From Pseudomonadota bacterium (lineage in GTDB: Bacteria > Pseudomonadota > Gammaproteobacteria > Steroidobacterales > Steroidobacteraceae), in contig JAKAYU010000008.1 of assembly GCA_021809525.1 (NCBI GenBank), positions 1-39,561 of the forward strand: a stretch of 39,561 nt of DNA, read 5' to 3'. The translations under genes and the position numbers were made by a program. Numbering within the stretch: the stretch's first letter is position 1; each line of letters opens with the position of its first letter. The notes below the pieces were generated by a model. The model was given only the letters and a program-made list of their open reading frames with translations, was not told the origin of the DNA and did not search any database. Positions 1 through 9,150 of the stretch are shown here, in pieces.

Positions 1-1242
1 ATGCAGCGAACGATCCTGCTTGCCGTGCTGGGCGCGACCGCCGCTCTGTTCGCCGGTTGCGCCACCACGCCGCCGGCGATCGCGCCGACGCCCCGCACGG
101 CCGGTGCGCCGGTGCCGCCGCATCGCGGCGGCGTGCGCCGGCCAGCGGAGCTGGCGCCGCCGGTGCGCTCGCTGAGGCACACGAGCATCGCTTTGCTGCT
201 GCCGCAGACCGGGCCGCTTAGCGGCGCGGCGCAGAGCGTCCGCGACGGGTTTCTGACTGCGTACTATCAGCTGCCACCCCTCGAGCGGCCGCAGGTGCGC
301 ATCTACGACACGGCCGGGCCGGCCTCGATCGCGAGTCTCATCGCGCGCGCGCAGCGCGCCGGAGCTGATTTCATCATCGGGCCGCTGCTGCGTCCGAACG
401 TCGAGGCCGCGGCGGCTGACCGCGCGCCTCGACCGCCCATGCTTGCACTCAACTTCCTGCCAGGCGGCGCGCAGGGGCCGCCGCAGTTCTTCCAGTTCGC
501 GCTCTCACCGACTGCCGAGGCGCGGCTGGTGGCCAAGCGGGTGCTTGCCGACGGACACCGGCTGGGCGTCGCGATCGTGCCGGAGGACCAGTTCGGCACG
601 CGCGTGCTGAAGGCGTTCACGCAGCAGTTCCAGGCCGGCGGCGGGCGATTGCTCGCCACCACACGCATCGACCCGTCGGCGACGGACTATTCCGGGCCGA
701 TCGAGCGAGTGCTGCTGATCCGCCAGAGCCGGGAGCGGCTGCAGCGCCTGGAGCAGCTGCTCGGCATGCCGCTTGCGTTCGTCCCGCGCCGCCGCGCGGA
801 CCTCCAGTTCATCTTCGCGCCGGCGCCGGCGCGGATCGAGCGGATGCTCGAGCCGCAGCTGCGCTTCTACTACGCCAACGGTGTACCGACCTATTCGACC
901 TCGGACGCCTTCGCGCCCGATCCGACCGCGAATCAGGATCTCGACGGCCTGAGGTTTCTCGACATGCCCTGGATGCTGGGTGATCCGCTCGCCAATGCGG
1001 TGCATGCGGTCACCGAGCGAGCCTGGCCGGCTGGTGGCCCGGACCAGGGGCGGCTGTTTGCATTCGGGTTCGATGCGTATCACCTCGCGGTGGCCCTGTT
1101 CGTGCGCGGTGTGGCACCGGGCTCGCTCGAGCTGAACGGATTGACAGGTCGGCTGCGCATCGATGGGGACGGACGGGTGCATCGTTCGCTGCTGTGGGCG
1201 CGGCTGCAGGGCGGTCAGATCAAGATCCTGCCGGGCCAATGA
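1..1242 (+). CDS. lpoA: LpoA-like outer-membrane lipoprotein activator of penicillin-binding protein 1A, short form
   Basis: This 413-residue protein begins with a lipoprotein signal peptide: a positive start, a hydrophobic stretch and the lipobox LFAGC, with the lipidated Cys at residue 20. From about residue 55 it reads like the LppC/LpoA periplasmic-binding fold (IALLLPQTGPLSGAAQSVRDGF, then GVAIVPEDQFGTRVLKAF). In the known family, LpoA sits in the outer membrane and stimulates the bifunctional peptidoglycan synthase PBP1A. The E. coli protein is about 680 residues with an N-terminal helical TPR-like domain; that domain is missing here and only the LppC domain plus a Pro/Arg-rich linker is present. 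The signal peptide supports the start at base 1, although the upstream sequence is not visible. The usual neighbours rsmI and yraN are not seen. Family assignment is good; the activator role is inferred. Confidence 0.85.
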   Translation: MQRTILLAVLGATAALFAGCATTPPAIAPTPRTAGAPVPPHRGGVRRPAELAPPVRSLRHTSIALLLPQTGPLSGAAQSVRDGFLTAYYQLPPLERPQVRIYDTAGPASIASLIARAQRAGADFIIGPLLRPNVEAAAADRAPRPPMLALNFLPGGAQGPPQFFQFALSPTAEARLVAKRVLADGHRLGVAIVPEDQFGTRVLKAFTQQFQAGGGRLLATTRIDPSATDYSGPIERVLLIRQSRERLQRLEQLLGMPLAFVPRRRADLQFIFAPAPARIERMLEPQLRFYYANGVPTYSTSDAFAPDPTANQDLDGLRFLDMPWMLGDPLANAVHAVTERAWPAGGPDQGRLFAFGFDAYHLAVALFVRGVAPGSLELNGLTGRLRIDGDGRVHRSLLWARLQGGQIKILPGQ

Positions 1243-1468
1243 GCCTGCCGGCCGTCGGATCCGGCCCGCCGCGGGCGGCGCGCAGGGATCAAACATCCGT
1301 TGGCGTCCGGCGACAGCGTGCCGACGGACGATGCGCAGCTAATCCAGTAGATAAACTTCCTACCACAACCTTCTGATTGCAAAGCGTAATAGCGAAAATC
1401 CACTTGTTGGCGAGCCGCGTGCATTCGACATAACTCAACGCCAATATGACGTTTTCTTGCTAATTCAA

Positions 1469-1498
1469 TTGACATAGCGCACCCGCGATTCCTATAGT
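1469..1498 (+). promoter_or_regulatory. Sigma70 promoter of the dcw operon (Pmra)
   Basis: A perfect TTGACA (-35) at 1469-1474 is followed after 18 bp by TATAGT (-10) at 1493-1498, in the AT-rich part of the gap. The predicted transcription start is near 1505, about 48 bases upstream of the mraZ start codon. Position and quality fit the main promoter that drives mraZ and the downstream wall and division genes. Confidence 0.8.
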
Positions 1499-1507
1499 GG
1501 TACGAAG

Positions 1508-1532
1508 TGGGATGGAGTGGGAGAGGATGGGT
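1508..1532 (+). promoter_or_regulatory. MraZ operator: three TGGG direct repeats
   Basis: TGGGA (1508), TGGGA (1518) and TGGGT (1528) are spaced exactly 10 bp apart, one helical turn. This matches the known E. coli MraZ-binding layout of TGGGN boxes separated by 5-nt spacers, between the promoter and mraZ. MraZ made from the first gene would bind here and repress its own operon. Binding by this particular MraZ is inferred. Confidence 0.82.
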
Positions 1533-1552
1533 TAAGTCCTCGCTCGGAGTCC

Positions 1553-2005
1553 ATGTTTCGCGGCGCTACCAAAATCACCCTGGACGACAAAGGCCGGATG
1601 GTCATGCCCACCCGTTATCGGGAGCAGATCACCGAGCGCGCCCAGGGAAAACTGGTGGTCACCGTGGACCGGGACCGCTGCCTGCTCATTTATCCCCTGC
1701 CCGAGTGGGACCTGATCGAGTCGAAGCTGATGAGCCTGCCGACGCTGCACGCCCAGGCGCGCCGCCTGCAGCGGCTGATGGTCGGTCACGCCACCGATCT
1801 GGAGCTCGACGGGCACGGGCGGATTCTGCTGCCGCCGGAGCTGCGCGAGTTCGCGGGCCTCGAGCGGTACGGGATGTTGATCGGTCAGGGCAACCGGTTC
1901 GAGTTGTGGAACGAGTCGCGCTGGGGCGAGCGGCTCGACGAGTGGTTGAAGACGGAGGAAGCCGCCACCGACCTGCCCTCGGAGCTCGACTCGCTGGCGC
2001 TGTGA
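1553..2005 (+). CDS. mraZ: MraZ, transcriptional regulator of the dcw cluster
   Basis: This 150-residue protein has the two tandem MraZ/AbrB-like half domains, each with the DxxGR signature: DDKGR near residue 11 and DGHGR near residue 86. Family members form large rings and bind TGGG repeats to repress the dcw promoter. The ORF track starts earlier at 1517, but the ATG at 1553 gives the canonical N-terminus MFRGATKITLDDKGR and is preceded by GGAG. The earlier start would place coding sequence over the operator. It is the first gene of the operon. The length is normal for the family (E. coli 152). The stop TGA overlaps an ATG (TGATG) that opens the candidate small ORF described next. Confidence 0.96.
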   Translation: MFRGATKITLDDKGRMVMPTRYREQITERAQGKLVVTVDRDRCLLIYPLPEWDLIESKLMSLPTLHAQARRLQRLMVGHATDLELDGHGRILLPPELREFAGLERYGMLIGQGNRFELWNESRWGERLDEWLKTEEAATDLPSELDSLAL

Positions 2006-2245
2006 TGCGCGGCGGGCCGCCGCACTCGAGCGCGGCGCGGCAACGAAGGCGGAGCATGTGCGCCATGGTGTGGCGGAGCGGAATTCAGTTTGCGCGGTGC
2101 AGGGCCGCCGGGCGGACGAGATGGACGGGATGGCCGGGAATGCGCGCCGCGACGGGACGCGGATGCGTGGGGTGTTCGAGGTTGGAGAGCTGGGCACGGC
2201 CCATGAGTAGAGCACTGCGGGGGGTCGTTCGCGGCCGCTTCCATC

Positions 2246-2253
<8 letters not shown>
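2005..2253 (+). CDS. Candidate small basic ORF linking mraZ and rsmH (doubtful)
   Basis: The gap between mraZ and rsmH can be read as an 82-codon frame. It starts at an ATG overlapping the mraZ stop (TGATG) and ends 8 bases inside rsmH. The product would be Arg-rich (MRGGPPHSSAARQRRRSM...) with no domain I recognise. It may be no more than an open frame by chance in GC-rich DNA. Its placement would however let ribosomes pass from mraZ to rsmH, whose GTG start lacks a clear Shine-Dalgarno sequence. It is reported as a possibility, not as an established gene. Confidence 0.2.
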
Positions 2254-3168
<915 letters not shown>

Positions 3169-3172
<4 letters not shown>

Positions 3173-3450
3173 GGGCCCGGCGCGCCACATTCGCCCTCGC
3201 CTTCAGCGTGCTGTGGGTGGCGGTGCTCGCCTCCGGCGTCGGCGCGGTCTACTGCCGCTACCGCGCGCGCGAGCTGTTCATCCACCTCGAGCAGCTCAGC
3301 CGCCAGCGCGACAATCTCGACATCCAGTGGGGGCAGCTGCAGCTCGAGGAGAGCGCCTGGTCGACGCACGCGCTCATCGAGAGCGTGGCGCAGAACAAGC
3401 TGCACATGAAGATGCCCCCGCCAAAGGACATCGTGGTCGTGCGCCCATGA
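3169..3450 (+). CDS. ftsL: FtsL, divisome membrane protein
   Basis: This 93-residue bitopic protein has a short cytoplasmic start (MRARRA), one membrane segment at about residues 8-28 and a periplasmic coiled-coil region (ELFIHLEQLSRQRDNLDIQWGQLQLEES). In the known system FtsL pairs with FtsB and FtsQ and controls septal synthesis by FtsW-FtsI. The sequence is poorly conserved, as is usual, so identification rests on topology, size and position between rsmH and ftsI. It overlaps both neighbours by 4 bases (ATGA). ftsB is not in this window, also as usual. Confidence 0.9.
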
Positions 3451-5165
3451 AGTCCCGCCGCGTCCGCCAGCGCGCGCCCGCCTACCGGTGGCGGGCCTAT
3501 TTCCTGCTCGGCGTGCTCGCCGTGCTCGGGCTGGGGCTCGTCGCCCGCGCCGTGGACCTGCAGCTCGTCGACTACCAGTTTCTCTCCCAGCAGGGCGACG
3601 CGCGCTTCACCCGCATCGTGACCATCCCGGCGCACCGCGGCGTGATCACGGATCGTTACGGTGAACCGCTCGCGGTAAGCACCCCCGTCGATTCGGTGTG
3701 GGTCAATCCCCGCCAGATCATGCAGGGCGAGGATCGGGTCCCGCGCCTCGCCCAGGCGCTGCACCTGAACGCACCGACGCTGCTGCGCGACATCGGCAGC
3801 AACCTCAATCTCGATTTCCTGTACGTTGCGCGCCAGCTGCCACCCCCGCAGGCGCTCGCCGTCAAGGCGCTCGGCATCCCCGGGGTCTACCTGGCACGCG
3901 AGTACCGCCGCTACTACCCGGCCGGCGAGGTGACCGGTCAGCTGATCGGCTTCACCAACATCAACGACCAGGGGCAGGACGGCCTGGAGCTCGAGTACAA
4001 CTCCTGGCTGACGGGCCTCGACGGCGAGAAGCGCGTCATCGAAGACCGCTATGGGCGCATCGTTCAGGACGTCGACAGCATTCGCCCGGCGCGTCCGGGA
4101 CGCGATCTGGTGCTCTCGATCGACATGCGCATCCAGTACCTCGCCTACCGGGCGCTGAAGGCGCAGGTCGAGGCGCAGCGGGCGAGTTCGGGCAGCATGG
4201 TGGTGATCGATGTCGACACCGGCGAGGTGCTCGCCATGGTCAACCAGCCGGCGTTCAATCCGAACGATCGCTCGCAGCTGCTGCCAAACCTGTACCGCAA
4301 CCGCGCCATCACCGACACCTTCGAGCCGGGCTCCTCGATCAAACCGTTCTTCATCGCCGCCGCGCTCATGAGCGGCCAGTACGACAGCCACAGCATCATC
4401 AACACCTCGCCCGGCTACATCAAGGTCGAGGGGCACATCTTCCGCGACGAGACCGACCTCGGGCCGATCGGCATCTACACCGTCCTCGCCAAGAGCTCGA
4501 ACGTCGGCATGGCCCACATCGCCCTGTCGCTCCCGCCCGCACTGATCTGGCGCACGCTGCACCGCTTCGGCTTCGGACAGTTCACGAGCCCGGGCTACCC
4601 GGGCGAGTCACCCGGGGTGCTGCTGCCGTACAAGAGCTGGCACCCCATCCGCATTGCCACCATGTCCCACGGTTACGGACTGTCCGTCACGGCGCTGCAG
4701 CTCGCTCACGCCTACGCCACGCTCGGGGCGCTCGGCGTGGAGCGCCCCGTGTCGTTCCTGCGCGTCAACGCGCCGCCGCCGGGACGGCGCATCATGCCCG
4801 CCAAGCTCTGCCGCGAGCTGTTGCAGCTGATGCGCGGGGTGGTCCGGCCGGGGGGCACTGCGCCCTCGGGGAACATCCCCGGATATACCGTGGCCGGCAA
4901 GACCGGCACCTCATGGGAAGAGGACGACGGCAGCTACCGTGAGCACCATTTCAATGCGGTGTTCGCGGGTGTCGCGCCGTCGACCGCGCCGCGTCTTGCC
5001 GCGGTGGTGGTGCTGAGGGATCCGCGCGCCGGACTGTATTACGGTGGTGACGTCTCCGCGCCGGTGTTCGCCAAAGTGATCGGCCGGGCGCTGCGCCTGA
5101 TGGGCGTGGCGCCGGACAAGCCGCTGCCGGCCGCGCAGACTCTGCAGGTGGCCTCGCTGCAATGA
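3447..5165 (+). CDS. ftsI: FtsI (PBP3), septal peptidoglycan transpeptidase
   Basis: FtsI is the class B penicillin-binding protein that cross-links septal peptidoglycan in complex with FtsW. The 572-residue protein has a basic cytoplasmic start, one membrane anchor (about 20-40), the PBP dimerisation domain (from IVTIPAHRGVITDRYGEPLA) and a transpeptidase domain. All three active-site motifs are present: SSIK with nucleophile Ser296, SSN at 350-352 and KTGT at 485-488. The ORF track extends upstream to 3129, but the ATG at 3447 overlaps the ftsL stop and starts MKSRRVRQR. Its stop overlaps the murE ATG. Length is close to E. coli (588). Confidence 0.97.
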   Translation: MKSRRVRQRAPAYRWRAYFLLGVLAVLGLGLVARAVDLQLVDYQFLSQQGDARFTRIVTIPAHRGVITDRYGEPLAVSTPVDSVWVNPRQIMQGEDRVPRLAQALHLNAPTLLRDIGSNLNLDFLYVARQLPPPQALAVKALGIPGVYLAREYRRYYPAGEVTGQLIGFTNINDQGQDGLELEYNSWLTGLDGEKRVIEDRYGRIVQDVDSIRPARPGRDLVLSIDMRIQYLAYRALKAQVEAQRASSGSMVVIDVDTGEVLAMVNQPAFNPNDRSQLLPNLYRNRAITDTFEPGSSIKPFFIAAALMSGQYDSHSIINTSPGYIKVEGHIFRDETDLGPIGIYTVLAKSSNVGMAHIALSLPPALIWRTLHRFGFGQFTSPGYPGESPGVLLPYKSWHPIRIATMSHGYGLSVTALQLAHAYATLGALGVERPVSFLRVNAPPPGRRIMPAKLCRELLQLMRGVVRPGGTAPSGNIPGYTVAGKTGTSWEEDDGSYREHHFNAVFAGVAPSTAPRLAAVVVLRDPRAGLYYGGDVSAPVFAKVIGRALRLMGVAPDKPLPAAQTLQVASLQ

Positions 5166-6682
5166 ACGCTGCGACCCACATCAGCGCCGCCGGCCGCCCG
5201 CTGCAGGAACTGCTCGCCGGCCTAGTGACCGTTCCCGCCGCCCTGCGTGTGACCGACGTGACGCTCGACAGCCGAGCGGTGCGGCCCGGCGCGCTGTTCC
5301 TGGCGTGCCGCGGTCGTTCGCACCACGGTCTGGCGTTTGCCGCCGAGGCGCTCGCGCGCGGGGCCCGGGCGGTACTGTACGAGCCGCCGGCCGACTCGCC
5401 GGGTGCGATCGAGGCGCTCGCGGCCCGGGCGTTCGTCGCGCCCGTGCCCGAGCTCGGGGCGCGGGCCGGCCAGATCGCCGACCGGTTCTTCGGCGAGCCC
5501 TCGCGCGCGCTCACGATCGCCGCCGTCACCGGCACCAACGGCAAGACTACCTGCGCGTGGCTGCTCGCCCAGGCGTTCGAGCGCTGCGGCCGCAGCGCTG
5601 CCTATCTCGGAACGCTCGGCTACGGCAGACCCGGCGCGCTCGCCGAAGTCGAGCACACGACCGCCGACGCGGTGACGGTGCACCGGCAGCTCGCGCGAGT
5701 ACGCGAGCTCGGCGCACGCTGGGTCGCCATGGAGGTGTCCTCGCACGCGCTCGACCAGCAGCGCATCGCGGGCGTGCGCGTGCACACCGCCGCGTTCACC
5801 AACCTCACCCGCGATCACCTCGATTATCACGGCACCATGGCGGCATACGGCCGGGCCAAGAGGCGCCTGTTCGAGCTCGGCACGCTCGTCAACCGGGTCA
5901 TCAACATCGACGATGCGTTCGGCGCCGAGCTCGCCGCGCGCAGCGACCCCGGCGCGCTGATCGTGACGAGTCGCGCCGCCGGGCCGCCCGTGGGCTCGCG
6001 CTGGGTGCGCGGAGCCGGCCTGCACGCGCAGGGCATCGGCTTGCGCATCGCGGTCGAGTCGAGCTGGGGCAGCGGCTCGCTCGCCGTCCCGCTGATCGGG
6101 CAGTTCAATGCCGACAACGCGCTCACGGTGCTCGCCGTGCTGCTCGGCGCCGAGGTACCGTTCGCCGAGGCGCTCGCGGCGCTCGCACAATGCCGCGCCG
6201 CGCCGGGGCGCATGGAGGCCTTCGGGGGCGATGCGGGGCGGCCGCTCGCCATCGTCGATTACGCGCACACGCCGGATGCGCTCGCCAAGGCGCTCGAGAA
6301 CGCCCGGCGCCACTGCCGCGGTCGGCTGCGCGTGGTGTTCGGCTGCGGCGGCGACCGGGACAGCGGCAAGCGCCCGATCATGGGACGCATCGCGGCGGAA
6401 TGGGCCGATGAGATCATCCTGACGGACGACAACCCGCGCAGCGAGCCTCCCGGGCGAATCACCGAGGAGATTCTGGCCGGCATTCCGCAGGGCACTGCGC
6501 GCATCGAGCATGATCGGGCCCGGGCCATCCGCGAGGCCCTCGAGAGCAGCGCCGACGGCGACGTCGTGCTCGTCGCGGGCAAAGGGCACGAGACCTATCA
6601 GACCTACGGCGCCGAGCGGCGTCCGTTCAGCGACCAGGCCGTGGTGCGTGAGGCGCTCGGCCTCCAAGCGGGGCGCGCATGA
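5162..6682 (+). CDS. murE: MurE, UDP-MurNAc-tripeptide synthetase (meso-diaminopimelate adding)
   Basis: MurE adds the third residue of the peptidoglycan stem peptide in the cytoplasm, using ATP. The 506-residue protein has the three Mur-ligase domains: an N-terminal UDP-binding domain (VTDVTLDSRAVRPGALFLACRG), a central ATPase domain with the P-loop GTNGKTT at 124-130, and a C-terminal domain. The DNPR motif at 423-426 is the known signature for meso-diaminopimelate rather than lysine, so this cell makes mDAP-type peptidoglycan. Its ATG overlaps the ftsI stop and its stop overlaps the murF ATG (4 bases each). Confidence 0.97.
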   Translation: MNAATHISAAGRPLQELLAGLVTVPAALRVTDVTLDSRAVRPGALFLACRGRSHHGLAFAAEALARGARAVLYEPPADSPGAIEALAARAFVAPVPELGARAGQIADRFFGEPSRALTIAAVTGTNGKTTCAWLLAQAFERCGRSAAYLGTLGYGRPGALAEVEHTTADAVTVHRQLARVRELGARWVAMEVSSHALDQQRIAGVRVHTAAFTNLTRDHLDYHGTMAAYGRAKRRLFELGTLVNRVINIDDAFGAELAARSDPGALIVTSRAAGPPVGSRWVRGAGLHAQGIGLRIAVESSWGSGSLAVPLIGQFNADNALTVLAVLLGAEVPFAEALAALAQCRAAPGRMEAFGGDAGRPLAIVDYAHTPDALAKALENARRHCRGRLRVVFGCGGDRDSGKRPIMGRIAAEWADEIILTDDNPRSEPPGRITEEILAGIPQGTARIEHDRARAIREALESSADGDVVLVAGKGHETYQTYGAERRPFSDQAVVREALGLQAGRA

Positions 6683-8064
6683 GCGCCCCGCGCACCCTGG
6701 CGCAGTTTGCCGCGCTCTGCGGCGGCCGGCTGCATGGCGAGGACCGCCCGTTCGGCGGCGTATCGATCGATACGCGCACGCTGGCGGCCGGCGAGCTGTT
6801 CATCGCGCTGCGTGGGCCGCGCTTCGACGGCGGGCAGTTCGCGGCCGAGGCGCTCGAGCGCGGCGCCGCCGGCGTCGTGCTCGAGCAACAACAGCCGCTG
6901 CCGCTCGCGCAGATCGTGGTGGATGACGCGCTGCTTGCGCTGCAGCGCGCCGGGCACGCCTGGCGCGAGGCGCGCGCGATTCCGGTGGTGGGTGTCGCCG
7001 GCAGCAACGGCAAGACCACGACCAAGGAGATGACCGCGGCCATCCTGAGCGAGGCCGGTCCCTGCCTCGCGACCCGCGGCAATCTGAACAATCACATCGG
7101 CGTGCCGCTGACGCTCCTCGGGCTCGAGGCGCAGCACCGCTTTGCCGTCATCGAGATGGGCGCGAACCGCGCCGGCGAAGTGGCCGAGCTGGTGCGCATC
7201 GCCCGCCCGACGGTGGGGCTGATCACCAACGCCGGCGCCGAGCATCTCGAGGGGTTCGGCAGCCTCGAGGGCGTCGCGCGCGCCGAGGGCGAGATGGTCG
7301 CGGGGCTCGCGGCCGAGGCGACCGCGGTGCTCAACGCCGACGATGCGTTCTTTGGATTGTGGCGCGGCATCACGCCCGCGCGCCTCGTCAGTTTCGGATT
7401 TGCCGCCGGTGCGGATTTCCGCGCGGGTGCTCTGCAGGCGAGGCTGACGGCCGATGGATTCCTCACCCGCTTCACGCTCAGCTGTCCGCTCGGGACCGCG
7501 CCGATCGAGTTGCACATGGGCGGCCGGCACAACGTCGCCAACGCGCTCGCCGCCGCGGCGGCGGCCGCGAGCGCCGGGGCGAGTCTCGCGCACATCGCCG
7601 CGGGCCTGGCGGCGGTGCGGCCCGTGCCCGGCCGGCTGCAGCTGAAACAGGCCGCGAGCGGCGCCTGGATCATCGACGACTCCTACAACGCCAACCCGAG
7701 TTCGGTGCACTCCGGCATCGAGGTGCTCGCCTCGCTCGCGGGCCGGCGCTGGCTCGTGCTCGGCGACATGGCCGAACTCGGCGCGTTCGCCGAAAGCGCA
7801 CACCTGCAGATCGGCGAGTTCGCGCGCGAGCACGGCATCGAGCGGCTGTACGCCACCGGCGCGCTCGCCGCGCTCGCCGTCGAGCGCTTCGGTGCCGGTG
7901 CGCGCTGGTTCCCCGAGGCCGCCTCGCTCACCGAGGCACTGCGTGCGGCGCTCGCCGAGGCGGGCGCGGGGGTGTCGGTACTGGTCAAGGGTTCGCGGAT
8001 CAACAGGCTCGAGCGGGTCGTCGCGGCGCTCACCGCCGACGGCGCGCCGCCGGAGGTGCACTGA
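6679..8064 (+). CDS. murF: MurF, UDP-MurNAc-pentapeptide synthetase
   Basis: MurF joins D-Ala-D-Ala to UDP-MurNAc-tripeptide, the last cytoplasmic ligase step. The 461-residue protein has the N-terminal domain (GVSIDTRTLAAGELFIALRG), the ATP-binding GSNGKTTTK at about 108-116, the NLNNHIGVPLTLL and EMGANRAGEV blocks, and a C-terminal domain with DDSYNANPSS. It overlaps murE by 4 bases, and the mraY ATG follows its stop with no gap (TGAATG). Together with Ddl in the same operon it supplies and uses D-Ala-D-Ala. Confidence 0.97.
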   Translation: MSAPRTLAQFAALCGGRLHGEDRPFGGVSIDTRTLAAGELFIALRGPRFDGGQFAAEALERGAAGVVLEQQQPLPLAQIVVDDALLALQRAGHAWREARAIPVVGVAGSNGKTTTKEMTAAILSEAGPCLATRGNLNNHIGVPLTLLGLEAQHRFAVIEMGANRAGEVAELVRIARPTVGLITNAGAEHLEGFGSLEGVARAEGEMVAGLAAEATAVLNADDAFFGLWRGITPARLVSFGFAAGADFRAGALQARLTADGFLTRFTLSCPLGTAPIELHMGGRHNVANALAAAAAAASAGASLAHIAAGLAAVRPVPGRLQLKQAASGAWIIDDSYNANPSSVHSGIEVLASLAGRRWLVLGDMAELGAFAESAHLQIGEFAREHGIERLYATGALAALAVERFGAGARWFPEAASLTEALRAALAEAGAGVSVLVKGSRINRLERVVAALTADGAPPEVH

Positions 8065-9150
8065 ATGCTCTACTGGCTCGCACACCGGCTGCTCGTCTGG
8101 TACTCGGGATTCAACGTCTTCTCGTATCTGACGTTCCGCGCGATCCTCGCCATGGGATCCTCGCTGGTGATCTCGCTGCTCGTCGGTCCGCCGATGATCA
8201 AGCGCCTCTCGCGCTACCAGATCGGCCAGGTGGTGCGCGACGATGGACCGCAGACCCACCTGCCCAAGGCCGGCACCCCGACCATGGGTGGCACGCTGAT
8301 CCTGGTGACCACCCTGGTGAGCACGCTCATGTGGGCCAAGCTCACCAGCCGGCAGGTCTGGCTGGTGCTCGCAGCCACGTTCGCGTTCGGTCTGATCGGT
8401 TTCCTCGATGATTACCTCAAGCTCGTCGTGCGCAACGCGCGCGGGCTGCCAGCGCGCTGGAAGTACTTCTTTCAGTCGGTGTTCGGCCTGGCCATCGCCG
8501 CCGTCCTCTATTACACGGCGACCGTTCCGGCCGAGCGGACGCTGTATCTGCCCTTCATCAAGACATTCGCCGAGCCGCTGCCGGCCGCGGCTTTCATCAC
8601 CATCGCCTATTTCATGACCGTCGGCATGAGCAACGCGGTCAATCTCACCGATGGCCTCGACGGCCTGGCCATCATGCCGGCGGCGCTGGTCTCGGCGGCG
8701 CTCGGCATCTTCGCCTATGCCAGCGGCAACGCCGTGTTCGCCCGTTACCTGGAGATCCCGATGATTCCGGGAGCGGGCGAGCTGCTCATCTTCTGCTCGG
8801 CGCTCTCCGGGGCGGGGCTCGGCTTTCTCTGGTTCAACGCCTATCCGGCGCAGGTGTTCATGGGCGATGTGGGCGCGCTCGCGATCGGCGCGGCGCTCGG
8901 TGTGATCGCCGTCATGGTGCGCCAGGAGCTGGTGGCGCTGCTGATGGGCGGGGTGTTCGTGCTCGAGACCGCCTCGGTGATCCTGCAGGTGGCCTCCTTC
9001 AAACTCACCGGACGGCGCATCTTCCGCATGGCCCCGCTGCATCATCACTTCGAGCTCAAGGGCTGGGCCGAGCCGAAGGTCATCGTGCGCTTCTGGATCA
9101 TCTCGCTGATCCTGGTGCTGGCGGGACTCGCGACGCTGAAACTCAGATGA
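8065..9150 (+). CDS. mraY: MraY, phospho-MurNAc-pentapeptide translocase (lipid I synthase)
   Basis: MraY transfers phospho-MurNAc-pentapeptide to undecaprenyl phosphate in the inner membrane, making lipid I. The 361-residue protein is strongly hydrophobic with about ten membrane segments. It carries family motifs: [18 protein letters not shown] near the N-terminus, FLDDYLK with the catalytic Asp pair, [31 protein letters not shown], and the histidine-rich [13 protein letters not shown] loop. Length equals the usual size (E. coli 360). It starts directly after the murF stop and overlaps murD by 4 bases. Confidence 0.98.
   Translation: MLYWLAHRLLVWYSGFNVFSYLTFRAILAMGSSLVISLLVGPPMIKRLSRYQIGQVVRDDGPQTHLPKAGTPTMGGTLILVTTLVSTLMWAKLTSRQVWLVLAATFAFGLIGFLDDYLKLVVRNARGLPARWKYFFQSVFGLAIAAVLYYTATVPAERTLYLPFIKTFAEPLPAAAFITIAYFMTVGMSNAVNLTDGLDGLAIMPAALVSAALGIFAYASGNAVFARYLEIPMIPGAGELLIFCSALSGAGLGFLWFNAYPAQVFMGDVGALAIGAALGVIAVMVRQELVALLMGGVFVLETASVILQVASFKLTGRRIFRMAPLHHHFELKGWAEPKVIVRFWIISLILVLAGLATLKLR

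Larger units (their letters stand above)
1243..1552. other. Intergenic regulatory region between lpoA and mraZ
   Basis: This 310-bp gap contains no supportable gene. Its first part is GC-rich. From about 1340 to 1500 it becomes clearly AT-rich compared with everything around it, as expected for the main promoter region of the dcw cluster. It holds the TTGACA/TATAGT promoter and the three TGGG boxes listed separately. No clear intrinsic terminator for lpoA is visible, so some read-through from lpoA is possible. Confidence 0.7.

Noticed and set aside
6604-9048. Minus-strand ORF of 814 residues opposite murF and mraY
   Set aside because: Antisense shadow with His/Glu/Arg-rich repetitive composition and no recognisable motif; murF and mraY are certain on the other strand.
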